DNA of 64,000 bases from Arenicola marina (Eukaryota > Annelida > Polychaeta > Arenicolidae), in the NCBI GenBank assembly GCA_964019135.1, contig OZ025258.1, forward strand, positions 16,709,771-16,773,770, given 5' to 3'. The notes under the pieces were generated by a model. The model did not search any database and was not told where the DNA came from. It saw only the letters and a program-made list of their open reading frames with translations. Below, piece by piece: positions 1 through 11,400 of this stretch (positions within the stretch are counted from its first letter, which is position 1; every line of letters begins with the position of its first letter). Position numbers and translations under genes: made by a program.

Positions 1-106
1 CGATAGATGACCAACGGTAGATGACTAACGGTAGATGTCCAATGGTAAATGACTGATGGTGCGATATTTAACTTTATGTACAGCTTTTCCATGTAATATT
101 TTCCAG

Positions 107-3100
107 GCGTCGTAGTGGTTGTGAAGACGATTCTCTACGAAGTCTGCGACAATACCAACCAGGCCGTTGGGATGTCCGCGATCTCGCTGGGCTGGGGCAC
201 CGGGGTAGTGCTCGGACCCCTGGTATCCGGTAAATAGACCCTTATATCCCAAGTGAGGAAAAATGTAGATACCGATTTTTTTTTTCTGCATTAGATGGAG
301 TTGAATGAAACGCACTCCAGATAACTGTCAGGCCACTAGCTCTCGGCCTGTTGGTCTGCAGATATCGGCTTGCTAGCCAACTGAGCATAGTTGGTTGGCA
401 TCCGTCCGTCTACGAAAGACGATGGATTTTGCAGCTTTATTAGATTTCAAGTGATACGATTTGCGTCGCGCCATCTGCGCTTATGACTGAACAAGCCTAT
501 CTGTGACCGACAAGTCTTGGTTTATACTGGGTGCCTAGATTGGCGTTTCAAGTCCAGTTTGTCAAACCAGAGCCCGTCGTGGTGGGCCATTCCCTCACGC
601 ACGACACGTGACCATTCCCTCTTTTCAAATGCTAGGTCCTCCCAAGAATTTGTGTCGATGCCGAAAGCCTTCATTTCATTTCACGCAAACATCCTTAAAC
701 CTGAGCTTTGGCCGTCCAGTTGGCCTTTTGCCATCGGCAAGCTCACCGTAGAGCACATCCTTTGATATAAACTGAGCATAAGCATAATACTAATAAGAAG
801 TTTGGCTCGATGGGCGTCGTGCAGGAAACGTTAGGTAGTCATTGTTAGAGTGGTTGTTATCGTCAGGTGGTACTTGATGTGCCTTATGATGCTTGCATTT
901 GTCGTTGTCAGTCAGAAATATTTGCAGCAATGGGTTTGGTGTTCTCTGTCCATGTCAACATATAACAGAAGCTCGTTTCAAATCTCTTGGAGATTGCAAA
1001 TTGGTAGAAGTTCTTATGTGAAAGCCCCACACATATGCCACGTCCATCAACACAGCTTACTCAATGCATGAACATGAAATCTATTGATATATGATGAATA
1101 GTTTTTTGACGCATTTTATGTGACAAATGTGTAACCTCCCTTTGGTTTGTTATATTTCTACGCTTTCTAGCGAATTAAGTCTTCAATGGCATATGTGTGA
1201 TCCAATTTTGCTTGGATGTAGAGGCAATTCAAGGGCAATTGTTTGTACACGCCAAATGACACCGAGCGACATACATGGTGATTGCAGGGTACCTCGCTTT
1301 GCCGGCCGACAAGTACCCGGAAGTCCTCTCTCAGGAGGGCACTTTCGGCAGGTTCCCCTTTCTGCTGCCTGCCCTGGTGGCCACTCTCGTTACTGGAGGC
1401 ACTATACTCCCAGTCTGGCTACTGCTGCCTGAGACACTGCAAAAACACGTGTAAGTGATATAGACGCCACGTGCTACTGTATTATCGCTCAATGGCACCC
1501 ACGTCACCGGGGGGGGCGGGGGTGGGGGGCGCTGTACTCCCTGTCTGGTCAGTGCTGCCTGAGACACTGCAAAGACACATGTGTGTAAGTGAACCTGTCG
1601 CCACGATGTTCCATGATAATTGGAATGTAGTACAGTAACTGTACATAATGTAGTGCATCTTCATGTGTACTCAACAACGCGTAACCCAGTAGTTATTTTA
1701 CATACAGGGACTAAACCTGAGATTTTCGTTTTGTCCTAATTCAAGTTTTATTCTTGCATGGGCCGCTTTCAGATGCTATCCTTCGTAACTTATGCTATGA
1801 TATGATCTAATTATATATCTTTATTAAAAAACAAATAGTAAATAGTATTTTATACTTACAGGCGCCGCTTTCAGATGTTATCATACGTATATTTTGCGAT
1901 ATATCGATGCGTACATATTTTACAGAGATGATCCTGATGTTGTCATCACGGTGGAGTCCGAGACTCCAGGAGAGGGGGACAAGCTGATGGCTCCTGGTAA
2001 AGGTGACCCCCAGAGCGACGCCCAGAGACCGGGGATCCCTCTCCCATCTCGTCAAGCGGCCGACGCCAACAACCATGCCCAATACAGCGCTTTGCATCCA
2101 AAGGCGATTACCGCCCTCAGCGGGAGAGACGAAGTCGAAGTGACGTCGCGACTCAGTGAGAGCGAGAATGATGAGGTCAATGACCTGAGCTTCATCGACG
2201 ACGTTTCCATGGCAACGGATGACGTCAACAGGATGTACGGTCTCGGGGTCGTTCACCCGTCCATCGATGACCTCTGTAACCCCGCCCTGATGAGGTTAAG
2301 GTCAAGGTCACGCTCAAGGTCATTGAGGTCGATCACCAGCGCCAGACCCAAGTCCGTGGCGTCAGAGGCCAAAGCGGGTTCGGTGAGGAGCTTACCGCGG
2401 TCAGCTGCTGTAGCTGACCCCGGAAATGACCGCGTCACCAATGGATACGTCGTCGTGGCAACCACGGAGAAAGAAGAAGAGGAGCCTAAAGCCGACAGTT
2501 GTTGTGATAAACTCCGTCGAGTGGCATTCTTTAGACTGTGCAGGTAAGTCCGTGGCTCCGCAATGTTTCTGATGCGGCAAGTTTTCTTGCGATTATCATT
2601 TTGCATATTCATAGGCGATAATGTGACGTTATAGGCTTGCCGGGTTTTTAATTCTCACCAGGAATAATTAGAAATTATGTTCTTTTCTCCTGGAAACATT
2701 TGAAAATTAGTTGATCGATGCTTGGTGATCTTAACTGGGGTCAAAACCCCAACTTGGGCCTTAACTTGCTTAGTAAGCAGGCTGAACTGCGGATGAACAG
2801 GTCATGGGTTCACATCCGTAGCACGATCCATTCTACCCCCAATTTCAGTGACCCTAGTGGTTTCTTGGTTCCAATTTAGCCTACATGCAATGTGGCCTTC
2901 ATGTCAAGTATTACCTGGTCTCCCGGGGATACCCGGGGCCGGCCCTGTAGCTCAGTGGGTTAGAGCGCTCACCTTGAGCGCCCTGGCCACCTGAGAGCCT
3001 AACGGCACGTGGATCGGTGGTTCGAGCCCCGCTGTGGCCCTGTCTGGGTGGTCGGAGGGTAAAGATCCCATGTCCTTCTTCGCAAAGAGTAGGGGATTAC

Positions 3101-6100
3101 CCCGGGGACATGGCTTCACTCTCCCTTCCTTCTCCCATTGACGCGTCCCGAATATAAAACCAAGCCTGGGGTACCTCCAATATTCTCATCAGCCTCTAGT
3201 TAAAGTACGCAATATTGTGAAGCCTATAACAGACCTGTCATTGATCCCTACTTTCGTGCTTTTTCACTACATGTACTCTTTTAGGTTTTCCATTCTTTCC
3301 AACTTTTTTAACTACGTTTTTATATTGTCCGTACTTTTTTGAAGTTTTTTAAGATTTGACCAGATGACCCATTGTTTGAAGGAAGTCGGGTACATCAGGG
3401 TCACACCAAACGTATCTGATTGATGCCCGATGACCTATGACACTGGGTGCTGGAATGCATGTTATGTGGCATTGATAAGTGATTCCCCATGTGGTAAGGC
3501 TCTTGGTCATCTCGGTAACTAAATAAGCAGAAAAGGCGTATCGAATTCTCAGCATGCCCTTTTTTTTTCCCTCGGTTCCCTACTTTTTCGTACTTTTTTG
3601 TGATGGGTCATTCACAGGCCTATTACCAATCGCTGAAATGTGATTTAACCTGTGAGTTGTTGGTGGGGTGGTTGTTGCAGTATCTCCGACGTCAGAATGA
3701 GCGTCAGTCTTTACACCTTGCTCTCATTCGCTGTCATCGGCTTCGACGAGGTGTTCACCGTGTGGGCTTCAACAGAGGAACACCTTGGTGAGTGTTCGTT
3801 TGACCTTAGTGGGTGACCTTGGTAAGCGGTCGTGTGAACTTGGTGGGTGACCTTGGTGGGTAATCGTGTGCCCTTGGTGGGTGACCTTGGCGAGTGGTCG
3901 TGTGTCCTTTGGGAGTGGTCATGTGACCTTTGGTCTGGCGAATCGTTCCGTATGCAAAGGGGTGAGACCCAATTTCTCTTGAATAGCTGTAAATAAACTA
4001 AAATGCGAAATGCGGTATGGGACATGGGGCTGCTGGTATGAGTTGATGAAAGACTGAAGTCTGAAGTGTGTATATATATATTATATTATAACCATGTATG
4101 TACGTAGGATGGGAATATTCAACTGTATGTACCCGTCTCACGGTAAATAATTGGAAGAAGTATATAAACGTGTATCGACGTATATAGATGTTGCAAATGT
4201 TAATTCTTGTCGACAATACATGCATTAAAGTACTGATTTATTGACGGATTAATTCTTCGACATTTGACCCATTCCAATCGATGTGACGGTAAGTATTATG
4301 CATGCAGTATGGCATTGATATAATTCTTCATTCTTTGACCTTCAGGTGGCTTGGCCTTCACGTCGGAGAAGATTGGGAACGCTATCGGCCTCTCTTCCAT
4401 CCCCCTCATGCTGCTCAATGTCATCCTCTTCCCCATCATCGAGTCCAAGATCGGCGCCAAGCGGGTCAGTGTTTCCGCCATCTTGGCGCCATTGGCCATG
4501 AGCAGACGACATTTGCCGGTTCGCATGATGGGGGCGATAATAGAGTACCACTTGCACGTGCTATGACATTTCTCAGGGAGCATTAGCTAGACGGGAAGGA
4601 CGACGGTGCCGGTTACGAGGTTGCAGCTGGGCGGTAATACAGTACCACGTTTGAATAGCCTCATACAGCAGTAACCAGACAAGGAGCAGAATATAGATAC
4701 TTAATGAGGGGTGTGTGTGTGGGGGTGGGGGGGCGGGGGGGGGGGTGCCCTCTGAATTGCGAATCCCCAACAAGAATTAAAGAGAGCTATATCGAATCTC
4801 CAAGATGAGGACTGTTCAAGATTGGGTGCTAAAAAAAAACCATCTTAACAAATGTGATATCGCGAAGTTTGAGGAATTCGCAGACTGCTATTACGGATCG
4901 CGGTAAATAGGGAAAGTGTCTTCACGTTGTGCCAGGAATTGTGCGGATAACGATCCCCATAAAAATGCCGACAGCTAATCGCGAATCTCCCTGAATTCAT
5001 GGATGCCCATCGCACAGGTCGGAGAAAGGTATTCCCACCCCTCCTTAATGTTACAAACTATGTAGGAACTGTTTCTCCACAACTTACTACACACCCTTCG
5101 TGCCGCTATACTTCGATGTGACTACTAAATACTAGTTGAAGCGTAATGTTAAATCATATCGGATCATGTATAACGTACAATAAATTCATCAATGTGACAA
5201 ATTTTATAATATTTTTTCATCACTACTTTGTAGCAACACTTTTTTTGTTGTTGGTATTTTGAATGTTTTTGTTGCGTTTAGTGACGCCATCTTCTATCAT
5301 TTGTTCCAGACGTTCCAGTACTTCTGCCTTTATATGATCGTCTGCTCCACGATGACCGCCTGTCTCCGCTTCCTGGCCCACGAGTGAGTCACGCACCGGT
5401 CCCGCAGTTAACGTTATTCAAACAGCTTTTTCTCGCCAAAATCAGTCCCGCAGTTAAAGTTAGTCAAACAGCTTTTTCCTGCCAAAATCAGTCCCGCAGT
5501 TAAAGTTATTCAAACAGCTTTTTCCCGCCAAAATCAGTCCCGCAGTTTAAGTTATTCAAACTGCTTTTTCCCGCCAAAATCAGTCGCAGTTAAAGTTATT
5601 TAAACAGTATTTTTCTCGCCAAAATCATCTCACCGTCTAAAGATGTAACACTGATTAATAGTGCCAAATCTATGGGATGTAGATGTAGATCGTGGGTACC
5701 AACTCTGGTTTTGTAATATGTTTTGTGAATGTTAATCTTTCAATACAGCAGAATGCAGAATTGTTACCATTATTGCCGTAATACCAAGTATATCATGGAA
5801 ATACTCCTTCTGTTACAAGTTGGTAACTAGAACTCACTGGTAACTAATACCAGCTCAGTTGGTAATCAGGCTGAGCTGTACAGCAGGTCGTGGGTTCGAA
5901 CCCTGCCTGTTGCATCTGGGGCCAGTTCCACTTCGTTGTCCCGGGAGGAGTTTTCTTGGCTCACATTAGTCATTTCTGTGCACAAAGCTGGCCGTAAACA
6001 CCCACATTTCACCATTTTCTTTTACCTTTCTCAGCTGGGTGTGGCTGTGGACCATGCTGATGATCTCGACTGCAGGGCTGAAGAGCGCCGGAGTCATCTG

Positions 6101-6972
6101 TTTCTCCTGCGTCTGCCTCTTCATCAACAACTCGACCTCCCCCAAGGACACAGGCACCGTCAACGGCATGGGTATGATGTTCACGGCCATCGGCAGGTGG
6201 GTGTAGCCTCTAAACCCCTGACCTCTAGTATTTTTATGTCCCTGGGACGCTGGCCCTCACAGTGTAACCACTAAATATTTATTTTCACTGTCGAAAAAAA
6301 AAGATATTTTTCCTAATTACTTCATAATTTATTGTGTATGCCCAACATTTGTTTGTTCATTCAGTATTTCGTTTGCATTGATTCGTTTGTATTATGTACT
6401 TTAGGCCTGATGGCCTTGGAAACGGAAATCTATATCCTTAAGACGCTGTAACCACCAATTTATGACCTGGTATTTCTTTAACCCTAGGATCTATGTCTGT
6501 CACTACACTCTGACCTCTAGTATTTCTATAACCCATAGGATCTATGTCTGTCACTACACTCTGACCTCTGGTATTTCTATAACCTTAGAATCTATGTCTG
6601 TCACTACACTCTGACCTCTAGTATTTCTATGACCCTAGGACGCTGGCCCCCACGGTGGGCGGCAGTATCTTCGCCTGGTCGATCGTCGACGGCGTTCTGA
6701 TCGGCTTCCCGTTCGACGTCAACCTCGTCTTCATCATCTTTGGCGCCGTGTACCTGGCCGCCAACATCCTGTGCGCGCTCCTTCCGGAGTCGCTCAACAG
6801 GCAGAAGAAGAGTCAGGGTCCTGGAGCGGCGGGTCGGGGGTCGCCGCTCCCGGACGCCGATCCGGAACGGAAACCGACAGAGGATGGGGCACGGATTCAG
6901 GGGGAGTCGCGAGATGATAAGGGACCGGAGATCCAGGGGGGAAGGGAAGCGCAGGAACAAGCTACTGTGTAG
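107..6972 (+). CDS. ZIFL-type major facilitator superfamily transporter, 3' portion (8 exons)
   Basis: Exons 107-229, 1288-1450, 1926-2543, 3681-3787, 4346-4464, 5310-5383, 6035-6196 and 6639-6972 (stop TAG) join in phase and give 565 residues; the start and first helices lie left of the window. The first exon reads YEVCDNTNQAVGMSAISLGWG, followed by GPLVSGYLALPADKYPE and FGRFPFLLPAL. This resembles the EVC..yQAlGlS..GIGLI.GP..GGyLAqPAeKYP region known from plant and animal ZIFL carriers. Later exons supply TM7-12, including NGMGMMFTAIGRTLAPTVGG. A 206-residue hydrophilic loop is encoded entirely by exon 1926-2543, between TM6 and TM7. The family is proton-coupled and implicated in zinc, chelator or organic-anion transport in plants; the substrate here is unknown. 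Family assignment is firm; the ZIFL subgroup rests on remembered family motifs. Confidence 0.85.
1926..2543 (+). CDS. Exon encoding the long TM6-TM7 cytoplasmic loop of the MFS transporter
   Basis: This exon starts DDPDVVITVESETPGEGDK and ends DKLRRVAFFRLCR. It is acidic at first, then rich in RSRSRS, serine and arginine, with no hydrophobic helix. The phase (one base in, two bases out) fits both neighbouring exons. MFS proteins usually have a much shorter central loop, so this is a lineage-specific disordered insert that could carry phosphorylation or sorting signals (inference). Confidence 0.8.
2765..2900 (+). repeat. SINE family C copy, degenerate, in MFS intron
   Basis: Contains GTAAGCAGGCTGAACTGC followed by GGTCATGGGTTCACATCC, a tRNA-like stretch with a B-box-like element, then a decayed tail. 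The same head occurs at 5847, 11811 and, inverted, at 32570. Confidence 0.6.
2935..3168 (+). repeat. tRNA-derived SINE, family A, full length
   Basis: The head GGCCCTGTAGCTCAGTGGGT resembles a tRNA 5' half with an A box, and GGTTCGAGCCCC is a B box. The body has the family signature AAAGATCCCATGTCCTTCTTC, GGGGACATGG and CTTCTCCCATTGACGCG, ending near AATATAAAACCAA. It lies in an MFS intron in the sense orientation. At least eight further copies or fragments occur in this window, mostly in the opposite orientation. Confidence 0.85.
3230..3621. mobile_element. hAT-like MITE with CAGRCCTGT termini, copy 1
   Basis: Left end CAGACCTGTCATTGATCC; right end GGGTCATTCACAGGCCT, which is an imperfect inverted repeat of about 20 bp. 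The interior is T-rich and shares segments such as TTTGACCAGATGAC and CCATTGTTTGAAGGAA with the copy at 8837-9341. It has no coding capacity and sits in an MFS intron. The superfamily is inferred from the CAG..CTG ends; I found no clean target duplication. Confidence 0.65.
3781..3930 (+). repeat. Tandem array containing multiplied splice-donor-like motifs
   Basis: The donor of the exon ending at 3787 (CACCTTG then GTGAGTG) is the first unit of a degenerate array of about 17-25 bp units, with repeated CCTTGGTGGGTGA, CTTGGTAAGC and GTCGTGTG. At least five downstream units keep an intron-start-like GT context. Reading through the first donor meets TGA within about 30 bases, so use of later donors would truncate the transporter. 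Confidence 0.7.
5397..5640 (+). repeat. 46-47 bp tandem repeat in MFS intron, about 5 copies
   Basis: Units read approximately CAGTCCCGCAGTTAAAGTTA, TTCAAACAGCTTTTTC and CCGCCAAAAT. The array begins only about 15 bases after the donor of exon 5310-5383. Copies differ by a few substitutions and single-base indels. Confidence 0.85.
5847..5965 (+). repeat. SINE family C copy in MFS intron
   Basis: CAGCTCAGTTGGTAATCAGG is an A-box-like head and GGTCGTGGGTTCGAACCC is a strong B box. These are followed by the family tail TGTCCCGGGAG. It is the best preserved family C head in the window. Confidence 0.75.
6208..6638 (+). repeat. Repeat-rich last MFS intron with a copy of the exon 8 start
   Basis: A unit of about 60 bp (CTCTAGTATTTCTATAACCC, TAGGATCTATGTCTGTCACT) is repeated three times from about 6470 to 6630. 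The acceptor of exon 6639 is the end of the last unit (TATGACCCTAG). At 6215-6262 an older copy reads GGGACGCTGGCCCTCACAGT, matching the first bases of exon 8 but with CCTGG in place of the CCTAG acceptor. Confidence 0.75.
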
Positions 6973-7594
6973 GGGGGGGGGGGGGGGGGGTGTAGACAAG
7001 TAGCAGGGCGCAGATAAGTCAAGCTGTATGAGAATCAGGGATGAGATATTTGGAGAGGGATAATCTCCAGACGTGGACACAGAAACACAAAGACCTGAAT
7101 GTTAAAGAACCAGGGAGAAAGAGGAAATATGAACGGGTAAACTTCAGACAGGGGTAGAGACAAGTCAGACTGAGAAAATCTGGGATAAGATTTGTCTGAA
7201 ACCAGACTTACGACAGAACCAGAGAGAAAGGGAAAGTGTGCTGGGATGCCCCTAGATGGCGGTAGTGACAGGCCAGACTAAGCGAGACAACCATTGTTTG
7301 GGGGAAAAGTCCTTTGGCGCGGCAGACGTAGGTAGCGAAAACTTAGATATTAAGAGAATCTTGATGTAAATGTGTTATCTAGTTACCATAACTACCAGGT
7401 GCTGAGCTATTTTGTCACCATAGTGGCGAATCCGGTGATTGCATTTAGCCTCCGGTTTGAACCATGATACAATAGTAGACATATTTGGGAATATTGTGAA
7501 AACCGGTGTCCATGACGTAACTACTTAGACATGACCACAGGCCACAATACAGCTGGTAGTTAGTCCTTTGATATTAATATGTACATGTACTTTG

Positions 7595-7680
7595 TTGTCG
7601 TTGTTAATTTAATGAGCTTGATGACCTGAAAATGGTGGTGTTGTTAATTTAATGAGCTTGATGACCTGAAAATAGTGGTG
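7595..7680 (+). repeat. 43-bp tandem duplication
   Basis: GTTGTTAATTTAATGAGCTT followed by GATGACCTGAAAAT occurs twice head to tail with one clear substitution, indicating a recent local duplication. Confidence 0.8.
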
Positions 7681-7719
7681 TTTTGCCATTGCTATTTCAG
7701 CACTGGTGATTTACCTGGG

Positions 7720-7925
7720 TAAATTACCATGGCGACTTACCATGGAAACTTACTATAGTGATTGCCATGGTGACTTATCACATGTGGTAGCTTACCATTG
7801 TGACTTACCATGGTGTTTTACCATGGTTACTTACCGTGGCGACTTACCATGGGAACTTACCATGGGAACTTACCATAGATACTTATCACGGCAATTATCC
7901 ATGGTGACTTTAACATAGTAGAACC
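7720..7925 (+). repeat. Degenerate short tandem repeat built on CTTACCATGG
   Basis: CTTACCATGGTGA-like units recur about every 14-20 bases across 200 bp (GACTTACCATGG, TTTTACCATGG, AACTTACCATGG). The open frame through it is a by-product of the repeat. Confidence 0.7.
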
Positions 7926-8836
7926 TGATGACATGGAGGAATCCTTTGGGATTTTTTGAGACTGAGCGTGTTGCCTCTTGACTGGTGTGTTACCGAGTGG
8001 ATGGAACCACCGACTTACCCATTGATTTTCCCAGTGACTTGTAAATTTAGACATAACCTGCAGAACCGCGTCTCATATACCTTGCCTTACGTTGTGTGGC
8101 ATTTGTATGGAGAACCAGCAGTGGCTGGAGCAGAATTTGTCAAGGACGGACGGGAGGTGGCTTTTGGAACTTTGCGTGAATAAGTGAGTTCATAGAGGCA
8201 ATTTACTGGTTCATACAATTGTATAGATCATTTTCTCAACTTCACCCGTAGGTAGTATTTCCTCATTTTCTCGATCTCGACAGTGGAATGTAGGTTTTTG
8301 CACGACCTCCCCTGTGCGTACGCACCCTTGTAACAAGTAGTAACTCGATTTAGACACTCCAAAATAGGTATAAATATCCAAGAGTCTGACGCTGTTAGAT
8401 ATATGCTTTTGTGTGCGGGATTTGTGGACAAGTGAAAGGTACCATGTTCAACGTTCGTAGACTCCATTTCCTCCGCCATGATATGTTACTATATAATTTT
8501 TTTAGTATAGATATTTTTGGGACTCTACGTATATTGGGGCTAGGGGAAACGTTTATTTTCGGCACAACCCGTAGGGTGGCGCCCCCTATGTGACTACTTA
8601 CCTTGACTGTTCAGCCTTGATTTTGAATACGCTCTAAATGTTTGTCTGAATCGATCTGGGTAAATTCCGTTCAAATTAATTGCGGGCAGCCAAGTCATTT
8701 GCTTGGAGTTTTTGTTATCGTTTTCAAACGCACTCGAATGTCTTCAAACATATAATTGTCTTAGGTGGTATGTCACGAGTTTATCAAGGTTGCAGCTTGT
8801 TATATAAAACAGGGAATCTCGCTCGGATTACAATGT

Positions 8837-9341
8837 CAGACCTGTGGTTGATCCCTACTTTCCTACTTTTTCACTACTTTTTTTTAGGTTCTCCTTACTT
8901 TTCTACTTGTTTATTTTGTCCCTACTGTTATAATACTTTCGTTGAGATTTCTAATATTTGACCAGATGACATGAAAGGCACCCATTGTTTGAAGGAAATC
9001 GGGTATATGAGGATCTTGGCACCAGTGGCCGTTAACCTGTGGCACTGGGTACTGGCAAAGAGTGGTTATTATAGAGTAGTTATTATATTGTATAATACGT
9101 TCTCTGTGGTAATGGAAATGCATGTTTTTCCGTCCTGGTCTCAAAGTAATAAATGATTCATCCTGTAGTAAGGGTAAAAGTCATCTCAGAAAGTAAATAT
9201 GGAGAAAAGAGGTAGCTAATTTTAAGAATGCTCTACTTTTTTTCCTGGAGTCCCGATCTTTCCCTATGTTTTCAACTACTTTTTTGGCCTGAATACCCTA
9301 CTATACTTTATCTCTTACTTTAGGGGTCAATCACATGCCTG
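8837..9341. mobile_element. hAT-like MITE with CAGRCCTGT termini, copy 2
   Basis: Left end CAGACCTGTGGTTGATCCC; right end GGGGTCAATCACATGCCTG. Internal segments TATTTGACCAGATGACA and CCATTGTTTGAAGGAAAT match copy 1 at 3230-3621. A separate foldback begins immediately after the right end. Confidence 0.65.
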
Positions 9342-9345
9342 TAAT

Positions 9346-9595
9346 ATATACTACTCACAATTTGCTAAGGATCCCCTCCATGAAGAGATATCCGAGTGTA
9401 TAACAGGTGACTGTGCAATTCTACTATAATACAGATAAACCTTCCCCAATATGTGTCCAATATGTTACTCGTGTGCCACCATGCATGGTAAAGGCAAAGG
9501 TCTTTGTATTATAGTAGAATTACACAGTCACCTGTTATACACTCAGATATCTCTGCATAGAAGTGATCCTTAGCAAATTGTGAGTAGTAGATATC
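9346..9595. mobile_element. Foldback element with arms of about 95 bp
   Basis: The left arm contains CTACTCACAATTTGCTAAGG and CAGGTGACTGTG, then TTCTACTATAATAC. The right arm carries their reverse complements: GTATTATAGTAGAATTACAC, CAGTCACCTGTTATACACTC and CCTTAGCAAATTGTGAGTAG. The arms match imperfectly over nearly their whole length around a loop of about 60 bases. No coding capacity. Confidence 0.85.
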
Positions 9596-10589
9596 CCTCG
9601 CTTTGAGAAGTACTTCGATGTAGAGCTTTATTTTTCGTATCATAGACGTTTCAGTGCGTGAATATTGTTTGCAGTCCTGCTCTGACCAAATCTCCGAGTT
9701 CGCCCGACAACCCCATGTTTTTCCTCGTCAAAACGTTGTTTCTATGACACTCCAGGCACCAAGCCCGTGGTACAAAATGAATGGGTTTTTTTCGCGTCGT
9801 TTCTAAGACATTTATATGTTGCTATTAACTGCACGTTATCTGCGATCATGTTGTGCCAACGGTCTTACCATGTCGAGAGGGTTAGATGTGTAGCAACCCG
9901 AATCTGTACAAAATCTCCCCGCGATACGTACTTAATAAAGTGTATGTAATAGGACTTTTTCCATGGGCATGTATATATTAGTAAAATTCACTGATGACGT
10001 CACTCTATTGTTCTCTCACGGAATTATTTTTCTGTAATGTAGTTTCTTTGAGTCATAAAGACGTGGATTTTACATAAGTTAACGTCTTCGGACAACGACA
10101 TTACCGGATGCCATTTAGTTATTATCCGGTGATGTCGCGTTACTTGGACATTAACTTACACATCGTATGTTGATAATGCAGTCAATGGGCTGGTCACAAA
10201 ATATATGCCAAAACTGTTATCTACATATATAAATATTTATAGATATAGTTGTATTTCAATGGAATTATGGTGAGTTTATATACATTTACACTGCATATGA
10301 ATCTCTGTATGACTGTCTAAGTGGGTATCTACGTCACACGCGTGTACTGGCAAACGCTCATTCCAGAGAGGAAATATGCTTCGTATTTATCCTTTCTTTG
10401 ATTTGTGTACATATGCAGAACGCCCCTGTGCCATTTGAACCTTATCCCTTTGGTCCATTGACATTCCGCCCTACCTTCTGCGATATCATAGCGACATAAA
10501 TTGCGTTTGTAGTAGGTGATTATTTGTAATTAATGTAAGTCTACTTAAGTAACGAACCAGTCATTATACATGTATTTTTTAAGCTGCCG

Positions 10590-10700
10590 AGAGCCTCCCT
10601 AGCTCGGTTTACCTGCAGAACAACGGGTAAAGCTTTCGCACCCTGGCTTGAGTTTTTCATCTGGGGCATGTTTAATCGAACCTTTCTTAGATGTTTCGTG
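10590..10700 (+). repeat. SINE family C remnant
   Basis: CTAGCTCGGTTTACCTGCAG, then ACAACGGGTAAAG and CATCTGGGGCATGTTTAATC, resemble the family C head and body but are heavily decayed. Confidence 0.4.
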
Positions 10701-11400
10701 GATCAATATATTAGCCGCCATTTGCATAACAGTAGACTAGCACATCAAAATATATTTAATTTTTCCGATATGGTTGTCTCGGAGCCAAAATACGTATTCG
10801 TCCATATTCTTACTTGTTTATAATACCAACACTGACGTTTGCTTATGATATGGAGGTCATATGTTCTTTGTTAGTCGGAGTACACTTGGGGTTATATAAG
10901 CTGGCCTATCTATCTTATTGCCCCACAGCCATTGTCGTACTGCAAAGCTCACGTAGTACTCACAGAAAGGACTGACTGGCCTTATATATCATCTAGCCTG
11001 GGTGGTGGACCGTAAATCGTGGATCTTCCGCGTGGACAGAAAACATATCGGGTATCCCACAGTTGTTGTAACAGGTGTTAACAGTGCAGATGTATTGTTT
11101 GTCTTCGTGTTCGTTCCAGTTGTGTTATATGACTAATATGCGAATATGGTTGTGATATTTGCTTGCAGTCTAGGTTATTATTGCATGCCTTGATGCGAGA
11201 TATTTGTTTCGCAATCTGGACGCATGTCAGGTAAGGTACATAGCATACACTGTTTGCGGGTATCAGAAACTTACTTAGTTTCCTATACTTGGCTGTCTAC
11301 AATTCCTCTATGTTTAGATGAATTGAAAGGGCTAAACTGAGCAAAGGAACCGCCCGGGACGATGATTGATCAATGGATGAAACAAGCCCCAGATTAGGTA

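Noticed and set aside
2935-3050. A possible functional tRNA gene
   Set aside because: The tRNA-like head lacks a closed acceptor stem and continues into a SINE body shared by many dispersed copies.
5282-5309. Earlier acceptor (TTTAG at about 5280) for the MFS exon ending at 5383
   Set aside because: It breaks phase and would place GACAIFYHLFQ-like sequence in the helix; TTGTTCCAG at 5309 gives AKRTFQYFCLY in frame.
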